Assembly: GCF_963169125.1 (NCBI RefSeq)
Contig: NC_084800.1
Coordinates: 144,580,397 to 144,644,396, forward strand
Length of the DNA: 64,000 bases
DNA from: Humulus lupulus
Lineage: Eukaryota > Streptophyta > Magnoliopsida > Rosales > Cannabaceae
Direction: 5' to 3'
Below the pieces are notes generated by a model. It was not told where the DNA came from. It did no database searches and was given only the letters and a program-made list of their open reading frames with translations. Both the position numbers and the translations under genes were made by a program. Position 1 is the stretch's first letter, and each line of letters begins with the position of its first letter. Shown here piece after piece: positions 11,641 to 22,966 of this stretch.

Positions 11641-11783
11641 ACTAAGATTATTACCAAAATGCATAGAGGCAAAAGGATGTAAATAAATTAAACACAAAAA
11701 GTTGATAAAGCCTATTGTCTCGAGGTTAGAAAACCTCAGAAAAAGTTAAAAAAAATGTTTGAATGGTAAAAAGAAAAGAAGTC

Positions 11784-13022
11784 CTAGGCCCCACCAGGCT
11801 GCTCCGATGAGGTCACCACCTCGCCCTCCTGTTCGGCGGCTGCGGAAGTCTCCCCGGTCTCGGAGGGCGCCTCTTGCTGAAGGCGAGCTTTGAACTTCTC
11901 CTGGAAGCTGTCCCATGCGTTCAACCCCAGAAAGGAGAATTCATCATCTGGGTTGAAGACCCAGCAGTGGTACAGCATAGCCTCCATGGAGGAGCTGGAG
12001 GCTGCCCTCTCAGTCCCCAGGGCAGCCTTGGCCTCCTCGGCCTCGGCTTTCACGGCATCTAGCATGGCCCGAGCGGCCCTGGCCTCCTCGAGCTCAGTCC
12101 TCACAGCGGCTAGGGCAGCCTTGGTAGCCTCGGCCTCCTGCAGCTTAGGTCGAGATGCATCCAACTCAGCCTGCACGGTCGCCAGGGCATCCTTGGCATC
12201 CTGCTCCTGCTTTTGGGCAGTCTTAAGGGTGGCCAGAGCAATCTGGTGCTCGCCCCTCATATCCTCGAGCCGAGCCCTAGATCGGGATATGCTCCAGTGG
12301 AGAGCCAAGGCACCCTACAAGACCAAAAGATAATAAGGCAACTGCCTTAGAGAAAAAAAAAAAGCAAACATGTGATGCATACGAGCAAGGAATACCAAGG
12401 CCAACTTACCGTGAGAGCCATCCCCAGTGAAGACTCCATCACGTTCTCCGTGCTCCTTGTGTCGATCGCCCGCAGGTCCCTCTCGGCGGCATTATAATAA
12501 TGGTCCATGGTGTAGCTCGCTGTCTCATAGACCGTTCCCTGAAAGACGTCGGGGATCTTCTCCAGAGCCCGGGGGTTCACCGGGACGCGCACCTCGAAGG
12601 TCGTGGTCGACAAAGTCCTGAGGGGCACCTCCGTTTCCCAAGCAGAGTCGGGAACCCGCGGGGGAGGAGGAGGCATCTTCATTGCAGAAGGGGGCGGAGG
12701 CACTTTCTACTGAGTTGCCGAAACCTGGTTTTCCCCTTTGCAGGGGACTTGGAAGTACTCCCGATGGCCTTCTTCACCAGCCAGAGTTTTTTCACCATGG
12801 GCCTGGAGGCCCCAGAGGAAGGGTTCCCTCCGGGGAACATAGCTCACAAGTCGTTGCTCCCGGAATGAGACATCTCCTCTGACAAAACAAAGACGAAGTG
12901 TTAATATACAAGTAAAAGTATTCATGCAAAACAAAAAAAATAAAAGGGAAAACAGATCTCAAGCATATACTGAAAGGGATCCTATCCTTCGAGCTAGAGG
13001 AGGAATCTATGGTCATGACCAC
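11784..13022 (-). pseudogene. G1 antisense gene (aORF), truncated and decayed
   Basis: It runs opposite to gag-pol. The last exon (12314 to 11784) encodes ALHWSISRSRARLEDMRGEH, then an Ala/Glu-rich coiled coil (LATLKTAQKQEQDAKDALAT onward) and FNPDDEFSFLGLNAWDSFQE. An intron at 12409-12315 has a GT donor and TAG acceptor on the minus strand. The preceding exon (12703-12410) carries TFEVRVPVNPRALEKIPDVF and MDHYYNAAERDLRAID. A further piece near 12712-12880 begins after a GTCAG acceptor. Similar proteins are annotated as 'putative gypsy type transposon' (Transposase_28-like; from memory). The 5' part is cut at the copia junction. Confidence 0.65.
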
Positions 13023-14268
13023 CGGCCCCGGAGCTGCAGCAGAGGAATCTAGGATAACAACCTAAATCCTGGTTGTTCATGAACTCTTGTTCATGTTTAT
13101 TAAATCTTTTGATTCATTCGTTAAGGTCTCTTCAAAGAATGAGGCTAATGACTTTGTTTTGGAGATTTAATATCATGGATGGCGGGAACATGTATCAACA
13201 ATGCGGAATCTAATCTTTCCTAACGGATCGTATATTAGTTCCCTTAAGGGTTAATTCTGTAACTGAATGATTATGAGCTCAAATCTATAATTAGATTATA
13301 GATTAATTATTCACTAGTGAATTAATGGTACTTAAAGAATAAGAAGTAAATTAGAAAGGTAAAATGGTAATTCTTCCATTCTAATTTATGAAATAATTAA
13401 TTAGAGTGTTGAACTATTGTAAGATGGTTATATCAATGGATGACTTAAGAAAAGATTTATGTAAAAGTATATCGATAACATAAAGAGTGCAATTCTGAAT
13501 TCATAGTGGAGTAATATCAGAATTAATAAATTAACTATTATAATTAAAGAGTTTAATTATTTGGTTTCAATTTATTGGAGCTTAATGTTATAGGTCCATG
13601 GTCCCCGAAATGGCTCAAATAATCACTGACAAAGGTAAATACAAAAATAGGCAAAAAGGACTTATGTGATAAGTAAAATATTTTTCTATGTATCAAACAT
13701 AATTATTGTTTAATTATGTGTAATTAATTAATTAAGAATTAATTAATTATTTGATTTAACAAAAATATAATTAATTTTGAATTAATTTATTTTTGGGATT
13801 TTTGGTATTTAAATAATAATAAAAATTGGGAAAAATCACATGCCATCATTGGCATGTGGTACACGTGTAGCACAGTGCATAGTCACTGTGCTACACGCAA
13901 AAGAGATTGTAATCAGTTTCTAGGTTCCACAATTTTAGTTATTTAAATATTAAATAAATAATGAGATATTGTAATTTGATTAAAATATTATTATTATAAA
14001 CAAAAATCTGATAACTGATTAGTTATTTTCAAATTGTTTAAAATAACTAAGATTTTATTTTAATATATTGGATATATTAAATATAGGATATCAGTTTTTT
14101 CAGAACGTAACTTTTCAGGGATAGAAAAATATCTAGAAATCTCTCTCAGAGAAAGAGAACAGTGATACAAACAAAAGTCACTGTTCTTCACAAAACCTAG
14201 GTCCAAACCTTATCAGATCGCATGTATTGAGAACATCTGATAAATAGTTTTTTGCCTATTGTTTGTAT

Positions 14269-14283
14269 CACTACAAGAAAAAA
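14269..14283 (+). repeat. Left CACTA terminal inverted repeat
   Basis: CACTACAAGAAAAAA. The first eight bases are the inverse of the right terminus. The adjoining 14284-16310 is AT-rich subterminal and filler sequence in which I see no gene; it has repeated TAACA/TGTTA-type motifs, which may be subterminal transposase sites (inference). Confidence 0.85.
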
Positions 14284-16310
14284 CAGTATTCATATCACTT
14301 AAAAACTGCTAACCGGAAGTATTGATAACGCTTCTGAAAATGCTAACATAGCCCCTGTTATTAAAAGTCCTGTCTTTTCTATAACAGTATTCTAATGTTA
14401 TGTTCGATGTTATCTTAAACTATTCAATAACACATTTTTAGTTGCTATAATATTCAAATAATAACATTTAGTTAGAGTATTTGATTATAAATTTGGAGTT
14501 CAATCTTATACTTTATGCATAAAACTTTCCACTTGTTATGAACATTGTTATATTTGATTGTTTTATAACGTTTTTAGTTCATTCTATTATATAAATCATA
14601 ACTTTTTGTCCCAATTATAATATATTATACAAAACAACCATAATTATTGTAAATTCTCCCAGTAATAACATTTTGTTATTTTGTAATATGCATTTTTAAT
14701 TGTTATAAAAAGTTTTTATTGTTGTATTTTGATTAAAAAAATCACAATTGATCACTAGTGTAATATTAATTAGATCAAAAAGTTTAAAATATTCAATATA
14801 TATGATAAACCATGAGTATTTTTACATTTGAAGACAAACTACTTCAAACCATGACAATGTCCACTTCAAAAGTTCTTAGTTCTAACTTGAATTTGAAAGC
14901 ATACATAATAAAATTCTATAGTCTTGCACATCTTGTGCTTCAAAAGTAAAAAACAGAAACATAACAAGATACACAAAAAGTAAACCATGAAGCTTGCTCC
15001 ACCCTCCAATTCATCATCCATTCCATTGTGCACTTGTCTTTGTTGTGAAGTTGATTTGCTTAGCTACACAAGAGTTTAAATAATTAATGCTTAAACTTAG
15101 AGTTAATAGTAAACCAAAATAGTACAAAAAGAAAGAAAGTTAATAAACTCATTACGACTTTATAAATTGGCCACGCAATTACGCTAACTACATCACATAG
15201 GCATGAAAGATTGAAGATTTATGCTTGATAAAATACTCATTAGAAAAGTTAGCTCAAACACTTTATGATTATGAAATGAAAATGCAAATGATACACCAAC
15301 CAAACATATAAATATATATATATACAATACATTAGAATTAGAAAGATGCTACTTTAGAAGACCATGAGAATCAATGGCTAGTTAATTACTTCTGATTTCA
15401 ATTAAAAATGCATTCAAGCACAACAAAAGTTAAAGAAACCAATATATATCTTAAATAAAAAATAACCACAAACATCAAATTCAACAAAAATCAGCAAGCA
15501 TGAGCATATATATTAGACCAACATGAGCAACAATATCTCAAAACTATACATGGAAGAATTTAAGTAGCATAAAGATCTATTAAAACTACAACTAGTTCAC
15601 ATTTAGAGTTTAGTGTTCAAATTCTAGTTTGTACTTCCAGTTTCACACCCAATGCATGTCGCTTGCCAGAGAAGGATCTAAAATTTAGGAAAACATTATC
15701 ATGCTAACTAAGTGGGGGTGATAATCTGATTTTATCTACACTGATGTGTTAGTTTTTAATATAGGTTAGTGAAAAAGCTTCTCACTTTAGGGTAGGCACT
15801 ATTAAGAATAAGATCATATCCATTCTAAAATATATGCAAATTTCTATATATGAATCCACATCTTAATTAATATATCAGCAACTACTGTTGTGTGAATCCA
15901 AATCATTACTGACTATAATCAACATGAACAAAACAGAATTCAGAAATCCAAATATAAATAAGCATAATAGAAAACAAAATGAAGATTCAAACAAAGCTTA
16001 GGAACAACTGCAAGATGAAAACTAAAATAAATAAATAATATAACAAGTGAATGCAAAGCCAATCCCATAACTATCATATAAACTATAACTTACCAAAGCT
16101 ATAAATAAGAAAAGAGAATACAGTGCAAATAAAATCAAACTTGTCAAACAACTTGCTGCCATTAGGAGAATACAGTGAATGTATATCAATATGTATTATC
16201 AGTATATTTGTATTTTACTGTTTTAACAAGTTAATAATGAGTTCATACAATCCTGTTAAGTAAACCGAGAGGCATTTATAGTGATACTATTTTTTTCCAT
16301 CATTTTGCAG

Positions 16311-17377
16311 AAAAGGAAAGGGAGTTGGGGGTTGCTCATGGTGAAATCATGTCACTGAGAGCAACTGAAACTCTTAAAGATAAGGCAATAGAAGAGGTAC
16401 CGAAGAAATTTCTGCCAGCCTACTATATTCACTTGAGTTTCACATACAATAAATTCAATATTATAACACTTCAATTGTGTTTGAAGTTAGTTTTTTTGTG
16501 TTGTTATTTCCTTTCCAGCTCAAGAACGAGATTGAAAAAATGGATGAAAAAGTCTCTGTCACTGAAAATCTTCTTGAGCACAAGGTGAGTTATGGTCTTT
16601 CATGAGATATTTTCAAACATTATGAGTGTACTTCAAATAAGATCTAATGGAGGCGTTTTCATTTTGACAGGTCATGGCCAGAATTCAAGCCCTTACTTTT
16701 CTTAAATTGTTTTCTTGTTAATATCATCAGATTGTAGCCCTCCAAGAAGATAAGAAGGCTTTGGAATGCCACACCAAGTCAAAAGAATCAGCTCTCCTTG
16801 AAGCAGAAAGGATTTTGCAAAGTGCTTTAGAAAGAGCTTTGATAGTGGAAGAGGTTCAAAACCAGAACTTTGAGTTGAGGAGATAGATTGAGATCTGCCA
16901 GGTATTTATAACATCACACCAGATTCTATTTTGTTGGTTCGGCATATACATATGGTGAGGCTGAATTGTCAAGGTAACTGACATGTGTAACATGTGCAGG
17001 AAGAAAATAGAATCCTTGAGAAAACAAAACGCCAAAAGGTTCAGGAGGTGGAAAAGCTTAGCCAAACCATTCAGGAACTTGAGGATGTTGTTCTAGCTGG
17101 AGGAGTTGCAGTCAATGCTATTCACGATTACAAATGATGGATAGAAGAATTGAATGTGAGTCTAGATAAATTTACTTGTTGTCTTTTTGAAAATTATGGT
17201 ATGCTAACCTCATTTAAGTAAAAAATTCAGGAGGAAAATAGGACTCTAGAGCGAGAACTTGCAAGAGCAAAAGTTTTAGCAAAGTGCATAGCAACTGTGG
17301 TGGCCAATGAGTGGAAGGACGAAAATGATAAAGTTATGCCAGTTAAGCAGTGGCTGGAAGAAAGAAGGCTTATGTAG
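16311..17377 (+). pseudogene. Captured MAP70-like (microtubule-associated protein) exons
   Basis: Five exon-like blocks keep AG/GT borders: 16311-16396 (KERELGVAHGEIMSLRATE), 16519-16584 (LKNEIEKMDEKVSVTENLLE), 16731-16901 (SKESALLEAERILQSALERA, NQNFELRR, then a stop, IEICQ), 17000-17155 (EENRILEKTKRQKVQEVEKL, LEDVVLAGGVAVNAI) and 17231-17377 (ERELARAKVLAKCIATVVAN, VMPVKQWLEERR). These follow the central coiled-coil part of plant MAP70 proteins in order, with intervening exons missing after the second block. In-frame stops at 16884-16886 and 17135-17137 disable it. Introns are retained, so the capture was of genomic DNA, not cDNA. Confidence 0.85.
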
Positions 17378-18490
17378 GTATAGTTTGGTTACCTCATAAA
17401 TTTCCTACAAATCCTACATTTGACACAATAGCAAAATACATATTCTATGCCATTAAACCAGTAGCTTGTATCCCATTACACAAGTTCAAATTATAAGAAT
17501 AAATAAAAGTGAGATCAAGAAAAAGCTCAATATGGAATATAATAATATTTTCTAGTTATAAATTAAAACAGATAAGCTGGTACAGACAAAGAACTAAATC
17601 TAAACATCTCACAAAGTGTACATTATACATGTTTTTAATAATTTCAAAAAGTAGAAGCTGCAACACACACATGGTTCTTTGAGGTATTTTCACAAGCACA
17701 TGGTTTACATTGTATCAGTTGAATGGAATAATTACATATGATCAACACTTAAATCTCATCAATAATGAATACATTAATATATACCCAATAATAGAAAAGA
17801 ACAAGAAATCAAATGCACAAAGTAAGATCTTGAGATCATTTCAATCTATCTGATGCCCGTTTTCATATATTTCGATGATAAGAAAAAAAATTACAACTTT
17901 ATACCCAACTTGTTTCCTTCTAATTTATCATTCAGAAATGATTATTTTATTCATTTTTTATGTTTTTTACCTTATATTTTTTAATCCAATCCAATTTCAC
18001 ATTCCAAACATGACCTAAAAATACTGATGTTGTGCTTCTTGTAATGTTCGATTTGTCTCCAGATATGTTTATGCTTATTTTTATAAGAATTGCTCAAACC
18101 ATATAGCAAATTAGATACTACAACAAAAATCATGAAAAAGATGGCCTACAGTTGTGTTGCACAAGTCTAATGGTCAACCAATTAAGCAAATAAAATTTCT
18201 TTAAGATTAATCATTCAAATCTATTTGAACAAACAGAGCATCTTTGCAGTTTATATTACAATCATGCTATGAAATTAGAATCATGCATTACAATTTTTTA
18301 CAACTCCCACTATCATCTTAGACAACTCTATTGTTCATAACTTAAGAAAACAAACGGTTTGGCTCTGGCAATGGAATACACTAATAGGATAGAAAGAGCT
18401 TAGGCTAAAAACCTTTCAAAATGGCACATAAATTATGGTCACTTATATTTAACTTCTTATGTTTTGGGCAAAAGAACTACTTTCTGTTAC
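17378..18490. other. CACTA interior between the two captured fragments
   Basis: AT-rich sequence without an open frame I can support. It may be intron or flank DNA carried along with the captured genes. Confidence 0.5.
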
Positions 18491-18994
18491 CTCGTAGGTC
18501 AGCTCATCTAAAGCTGGATAAGCTTCAGCTTCCAATTCTCTTGTGTGAGCATCAAGACAACTACAAATAGCTTCTAGTGCAACTTCTAAGGCCCAGAATT
18601 CACATGGAAACTCTGCATTGCATGACTCAAGGTATCCAAAACCATCAGAAATATTAAGCTCAAGCGATAATCTAAAATGATAACAAGAAAGCACAAATAG
18701 CTTAATATATAAAGAAAGCACTATATAAGTATTCTAACACTTGTTCCAGCAATGCCACATTCAAGGTTCAATGTAAGCACAAAAACTAGACAAGGAAACT
18801 AAGCATAAAACCATAATTTCGTTATGGATTGGCATACCATTTTCTTCGCTGGTTTCAGTTTCATCTCGTACCCCTGAGGCTTTCTCTTCTTCTTCACCAT
18901 GGCCTTTAGGACTGGCACTTGTTAAAGGTAAACATCTTTGAAGTTCCTCTACAATGGGGATTACATTGTCATTGAATGGATCTCTAAGCAACAC
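18491..18994 (-). pseudogene. Captured MRS2-like (CorA-type Mg2+ transporter) exons
   Basis: Two minus-strand exons are visible. The first (18994-18838) follows a TATAG acceptor, encodes VLLRDPFNDNVIPIVEELQR and an acidic stretch, and ends at a GT donor. The second (18671-18491) follows a TTTTAG acceptor and encodes [20 protein letters not shown] and [14 protein letters not shown] before GTAAC. Both are in the order of plant MRS2/MGT magnesium transporters, in the cytosolic helical domain ahead of the membrane part. The transmembrane helices and the GMN selectivity motif are absent, so no transporter can be made. Confidence 0.85.
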
Positions 18995-20199
18995 CTATAC
19001 CAAATGTTTTGTCTCTAAGTTCAGTACAGTTCATTTTACTAGAAAAGCACTCTAAATATGCAACACATAACTCAAAACTTTTTTTTTCAACAATCACATA
19101 ACTCAAACAAAATTAAACATATGAAGATTGAATTGTTCAATTGGAAAACAAACATTAAGAAGACCCCACCTCAATAATTTTCTATATTGGTGTTCACAAT
19201 GCCTACAACAATGCATACCCCTGTTAAAAGGAAAACTACACCAGCAAACCAGAAAACAACACCAGACAGCAGTGAGAATAACTCACGACCCCAATCCCAA
19301 AATCAAAATGTTTAGTTGCTCTGACACATAGGGATCGATTATAAGATTCAAACAATAAAGAGGTAGACAAAGAAAAGTGTTAAAAAGGGTGAACTATCGA
19401 GCTAAACCATTGGAAGTCCTAACCATTGTTGGCCTAAGAGGAATAACGACACTCAGTATATATGTATTTAAAAATATATGATATGCACAAAAATGAATTA
19501 AGAACAAGAAATTTTCAAACAGGTTCTTCAACACACAGCAAGAACCAACATTTCCACAACACTTGTGCTCTCAAATGTTTCTCTCTTAGCACATAAAAGC
19601 TCTTTGCTCTTTCTTGTATTCAAATGCTTACAACCTCTAATTTTTCTCACTATATCCTCTCCCTTAGAAACAATTCCAACACAAACAAATATATGTATTG
19701 ATGTATTCAAATGTTTTCTTGATATTAAACTAAAATCTAAAAAAATAAAAGGAAAAGAAAACTCACAGAGAAGTACTGCTTCTTGAGCAGCTGGGTTGCT
19801 TAGGTTCTTGCTTCAGCAGGGGCATCATCAATAATGCTTCAGCGACTCAACGGAAGAGAGTGACAAGAGACTAAAATGTTTCAGAAGGCTTAGTCATGGT
19901 TTTATATTCAAACTAGAGAGTATAGGCATAAGGGAGAGAGAGCCGAGAGACTGTGACAGAGAGATAGAGAGAATGAGAGACTAGGTTTTAGAGAGAAAAA
20001 TAAGGAATAACAAAAATCTTGTTTTTCCCTTTCGTCCTTAAAATCACGTTTCGAACAGACCATAAGGAATAACAAAAGTAGAAATTGGTTTTGCTAAGTC
20101 CATAATTCCATTCAAGCAACACAAAAAAAAACAAAATTCTTGAAATAGATACTTACAAAAATACTGCTAAATATAGATAACAAATAACGAAGAAAAAAG
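18995..20199. other. CACTA interior, no recognised gene
   Basis: AT-rich with short open frames that have no family features. It includes a GAGAGA-rich stretch around 19930-19995. The source is unclear. Confidence 0.4.
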
Positions 20200-20330
20200 A
20201 TACCCTGGAAGAAATCGGAGCAGGCTTCTCAGACTCAAGCTTTGTTTGTGGTGTCTCTTCGGCCTCTTCTGGGGGTTCCGTTGTCGCCGTTGTCGAAGTG
20301 GTGGAGGCTACGGAGTTAGTATATATATAT
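20200..20330 (-). pseudogene. Unidentified exon-like fragment in the CACTA element
   Basis: The minus-strand frame reads SVASTTSTTATTEPPEEAEE and then KLESEKPAPISSRV, a Thr/Pro/Glu-rich protein-like stretch with higher GC content than its surroundings, followed by a GTATC donor-like site. Another donor-like GGTAAGT lies near 20405. It could be the first exon of a third captured gene. I do not recognise it. Confidence 0.3.
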
Positions 20331-20895
20331 AAATATATGATATAGATACATAGCAACGTAAGGGAGAAATCGCCAAAAATCTGACACTAAAAATGTAGAA
20401 ACTTACCCATCCAAAGAAGATGTCGAAAGTTGGTGCTAGTGCATGGGGGTTTACGGAGCAGTAGCAGGTGGGCAAATTTTAGGGAATATAACATCTTTAG
20501 TTTCGATTGTGAGGTTTTGAAGAGGAAAGAGGGAAAGAAAAAACCCTAATTTTTTAGAGGAGCACACATTCGGAATTGGAAAGAGAAAGAGGGAAAGGGG
20601 AAAGAGGTTCACATGGAATGAAGGGGTTCTTTCAATAGGTAGGAGACTCTTGGGTTCTTACTTCCAGCAATAGAGATGTCTTGGGGGAGAATCGCATGAG
20701 GGAGAAGAGAGTCGATGGAGTGAGTGTGAAAGAGAGGGAAGAGGAGGCAAATGGGATAGATAAAATTTTCATTAGGCGACAAATGAAATAGTTGGCGCCT
20801 ACATTGTCTCTGAAAAAAAAAAGCGTGTGTTTTTCTTAATTTGCCCATTAATAACACTTTTTAATATATGTCATTTTTTACCGTAATATATACTC
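20331..20895. other. Right subterminal region of the CACTA element
   Basis: No supported gene. It holds purine-rich GAAAGAGGGAAAG-type repeats (20520-20600) and an AT-rich end. Confidence 0.4.
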
Positions 20896-20910
20896 AAAAT
20901 TGTTGTAGTG
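20896..20910 (-). repeat. Right CACTA terminal inverted repeat
   Basis: The minus strand reads CACTACAACAATTTT, matching the left end over CACTACAA. TSD TAT follows at 20911-20913. Confidence 0.85.
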
Positions 20911-21199
20911 TATAGCAAGCCTACACTCGTTCTTTGTGTGCTGAGAACATTTTGGAAGATCTTGGTGTGAGATCTCTAGGATTAAGCCATACGAAAAGAT
21001 AGCAGCAAGGAAGGACCTGAGGTAATTTTTCTATTCATGTCTTTGATTCAATATATATATATATGCATGTGAAGAAGTAGATCTAGAAATCTTATGGTAT
21101 TAAATTAGCAATTTAATTGTTGTTCCGCTGCGTATAATCTTTGATTTGATCAATAAAAACTAACAGTCAATAGCGAGGTTATATTTCTTACAAAGATAG

Positions 21200-22549
21200 T
21201 GTTGACTGTGTTTTTAGCCAAGGACGTGAGAACGTCAATAACGACAAACCTTCAAGAGAATTTAAATGACACAGACAGTTTAATCAAGAAAAGTAAATAA
21301 CACACAAGATTTTATAGTGGTTCAGCCCCGTTCAGCCGGTAATAGCCTAATCCACTTAGAGATTTTATTACTTTATCTACACTCAAGATCAGATGAACCA
21401 GTGTCAACTGAGTTTCTTCAGTGTAAATGTTCAGGAATACAAAAAGGGCTCTCTCTCAAGGAAAAAGCACTTTCTCTCTCTAGAAACTCAGACCAATTGT
21501 CAAATTGCCAAAAGTCCTTTTCTGATCCCATTAACCCTCTATTTATAGGCTTGGGATCCTAAACTGATATCCCCCTAGGATCGGGATATTCTATTATTTA
21601 TATTATATTTAAATTACACAAAATATTCAAAAATGCAACAGACTCCTCAATTTGAGTGAGGAGTGAGAGATTCCCGCGATGCTCAGACTGATTCTTGCTG
21701 AAGCCGTTTATGGGAATTTGACGTAGTCTGATCCATTTGTTTGATGAATATCTTCTTCTGGTCGGACATATGCATGATGGACACCTGCATACGGACCATA
21801 CCCCTTAGACTCTCTTCGGACCAAAGTCCGACCAGTCACCTTTTGGGCTCACCTCAGAACCATAGCCTTGGGGTTTCCTCGGACCAAGTTCCGACCACAC
21901 CCTCATGGGTGCTCCTCGGACCAAGGTCTGAGCCACACTTTGGGTCTCCTCGGACCAAGGTCCGAGCCACACTCTCCTTGGCTCTCCTCAGACTAAGGTC
22001 CGAGCCACACCTCCCTTGGCTCTCCTCGGACTAAGGTCCGAGCCACACCTCCCTTGGCTCTCCTCAGACTAAGGTCCGAGCCACCCTCCTTGGCTCTCCT
22101 CGGATCAAGGTCCGAACACATGCATGGGGCTTCTCCTCGGACATGGTCCGACCGGACCTCTTGGAATGCCTTCCTCGGACCAAGGTTCGAGCACATCACT
22201 TGTGCCCCTCCTCGGATCAAGGTCCGACCGGACCTATTGTGGCCTCTCCTCGGACTAGGGTCCGAGCCCATCTCTTAGGGAACTCCTCGGACTAGGGTCC
22301 GAGCCCATCAGTTGGACTCCTCGGACTAAGGTCCGAGCACACCACTTGGACTCTTTGGACTAAGGTCCGACCGGGCACACCTTAGCCCAAGTACTCTCCT
22401 CGGGTGCACTTGGCTTGGTTATGACATCTCTCAAGCAGTCCAAACTCTTCACTGATGTACTGGGCTACTACTAAGCCAGATCACCCAACTATTCCATGCC
22501 ACTTGTCAATTCTATTGCCACATCATCATTTTCAAATTTTGGGATAACA
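21200..22549 (-). repeat. 3' LTR of G2
   Basis: Exactly 1350 bp, TGTTGACTGTG to ...GGGATAACA on the plus strand, equal in length to the LTR at 33877-35226 and differing by scattered substitutions. The minus-strand TATA box CTATAAATAG is at 21539-21548. Confidence 0.95.
21830..22390. repeat. U3 quasi-palindrome array in the G2 3' LTR
   Basis: About 15-20 diverged units of the type CTCCTCGGACYAAGGTCCGAG with GGAC...GTCC arms, spaced roughly 30-45 bp. Each can fold on itself. The open frames over this region are artefacts of the repeat. The same array is at 34490-35060. Confidence 0.9.
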
Positions 22550-22562
22550 TTTGCCCCCCAAG
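22550..22562 (-). other. Polypurine tract of G2
   Basis: The minus strand reads CTTGGGGGGCAAA directly before the 3' LTR, the expected plus-strand primer. It is identical in G3. Confidence 0.85.
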
Positions 22563-22670
22563 TTTATTATATGTTACATTCACATAATAAACTTTTTCTC
22601 CACAGTTGACGGCATTATATAAAAAATAATTGTTCATCTTCCCTCCATGCAGTAGACCACAACTTATAGG

Positions 22671-22708
22671 CCACGATCACTGCAAAAAAAAATTGTTCAT
22701 GATCGTGG
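22671..22708. promoter_or_regulatory. Conserved inverted repeat upstream of the G2 antisense gene
   Basis: CCACGATCA and TGATCGTGG form 9-bp arms around an A-rich loop, about 65-100 bp before the TATA-like box. G3 has the same arms at 40440-40474. This is a candidate factor-binding site or hairpin; the function is inferred. Confidence 0.5.
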
Positions 22709-22770
22709 GGAGAAAAAATAGCCCCGGAATGCCAAGGGTCCAAAAATAAACAATAAGCCCACTTTTTTTC

Positions 22771-22785
22771 CTTTAAATAACCCCA
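22771..22785 (+). promoter_or_regulatory. TATA-like box of the G2 antisense gene
   Basis: CCTTTAAATAACCCC, followed about 30 bp downstream by a CT-rich leader. It aligns with CCTTTAAATATCCCC in G3. Transcription on the plus strand would begin near 22810. Confidence 0.5.
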
Positions 22786-22966
22786 CTTTTACACATTTTT
22801 CTTCACACAAGCAAATCACATTTTAAAAAACCCTCCTTTTTCTTTCTTCTTTCTTGGCCGAACCCTTTTCATCTTCTTCCTTTGGCCAAATTTCTAAGGA
22901 TCTTCAAGGGAAGCTCTTCACTTTTTCAAGCCATCTCCAAGCAAGTCAAAGGTTCTCCAACCTTGA

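Larger units (their letters stand above)
3406..13058 (+). mobile_element. G1: degraded Tat-lineage Ty3/gypsy element lacking its 3' LTR
   Basis: The order is 5' LTR, PBS-like site, gag, protease, RT, dual RNase H, integrase, 119-bp tandem array and an antisense gene on the minus strand. The integrase after RNase H gives the Ty3/gypsy order. The second RNase H and the antisense ORF place it in the Tat/Ogre group. At least three frameshifts and several stops break the coding frame. At about 13058 the antisense gene runs straight into the middle of a copia LTR, so the 3' LTR and TSD are gone. It is older and more decayed than G2 and G3. Confidence 0.85.
14269..20910. mobile_element. Non-autonomous CACTA (En/Spm-like) transposon with captured gene pieces
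   Basis: It starts CACTACAAGAAAAAA and ends TTGTTGTAGTG, so both ends read CACTACAA inward, the hallmark of CACTA elements. It is flanked by the 3-bp TSD TAT (14266-14268 and 20911-20913). The uninterrupted copy of the copia LTR at about 54836-54846 shows the empty site. It spans 6642 bp. I find no transposase; instead there are exon fragments of a MAP70-like gene (plus strand) and an MRS2-like gene (minus strand), which makes it a Pack-CACTA. Confidence 0.9.
13059..21165 (+). repeat. Copia left LTR, 5'-truncated and interrupted by a CACTA element
   Basis: LTR sequence occupies 13059-14268 and 20914-21165. It matches 38298-38426 plus 53766-55088 of the right LTR. The right LTR's first 450 bp or so (37846-38297) has no counterpart here, because G1 sequence abuts at 13058. 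The LTR ends ...AAAACTAACA at 21165, against ...AAACCAACA at 55088. Bases 13864-13897 form a perfect 14-bp inverted repeat. No gene lies in the LTR part. Confidence 0.85.

Noticed and set aside
11874..12333. Plus-strand frames opposite the G1 antisense gene
   Set aside because: They are shadows of the minus-strand coiled-coil exon; their Ala/Ser composition is explained by the opposite strand.
16325..16588. 87-codon frame at 16325-16588 as a gene of its own
   Set aside because: It reads through an intron between two MAP70-like exons in a different frame. The exon blocks themselves are the real signal.
14269..20910. CACTA transposase
   Set aside because: I looked for a long transposase-like frame in the element and found none; the longest frames are captured exons or AT-rich noise.
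21741..22278. Repeat array with regular spacing that resembles a CRISPR array
   Set aside because: The units are degenerate and self-complementary, with no unique spacers. They are part of an LTR present in two copies, and this is plant nuclear DNA.
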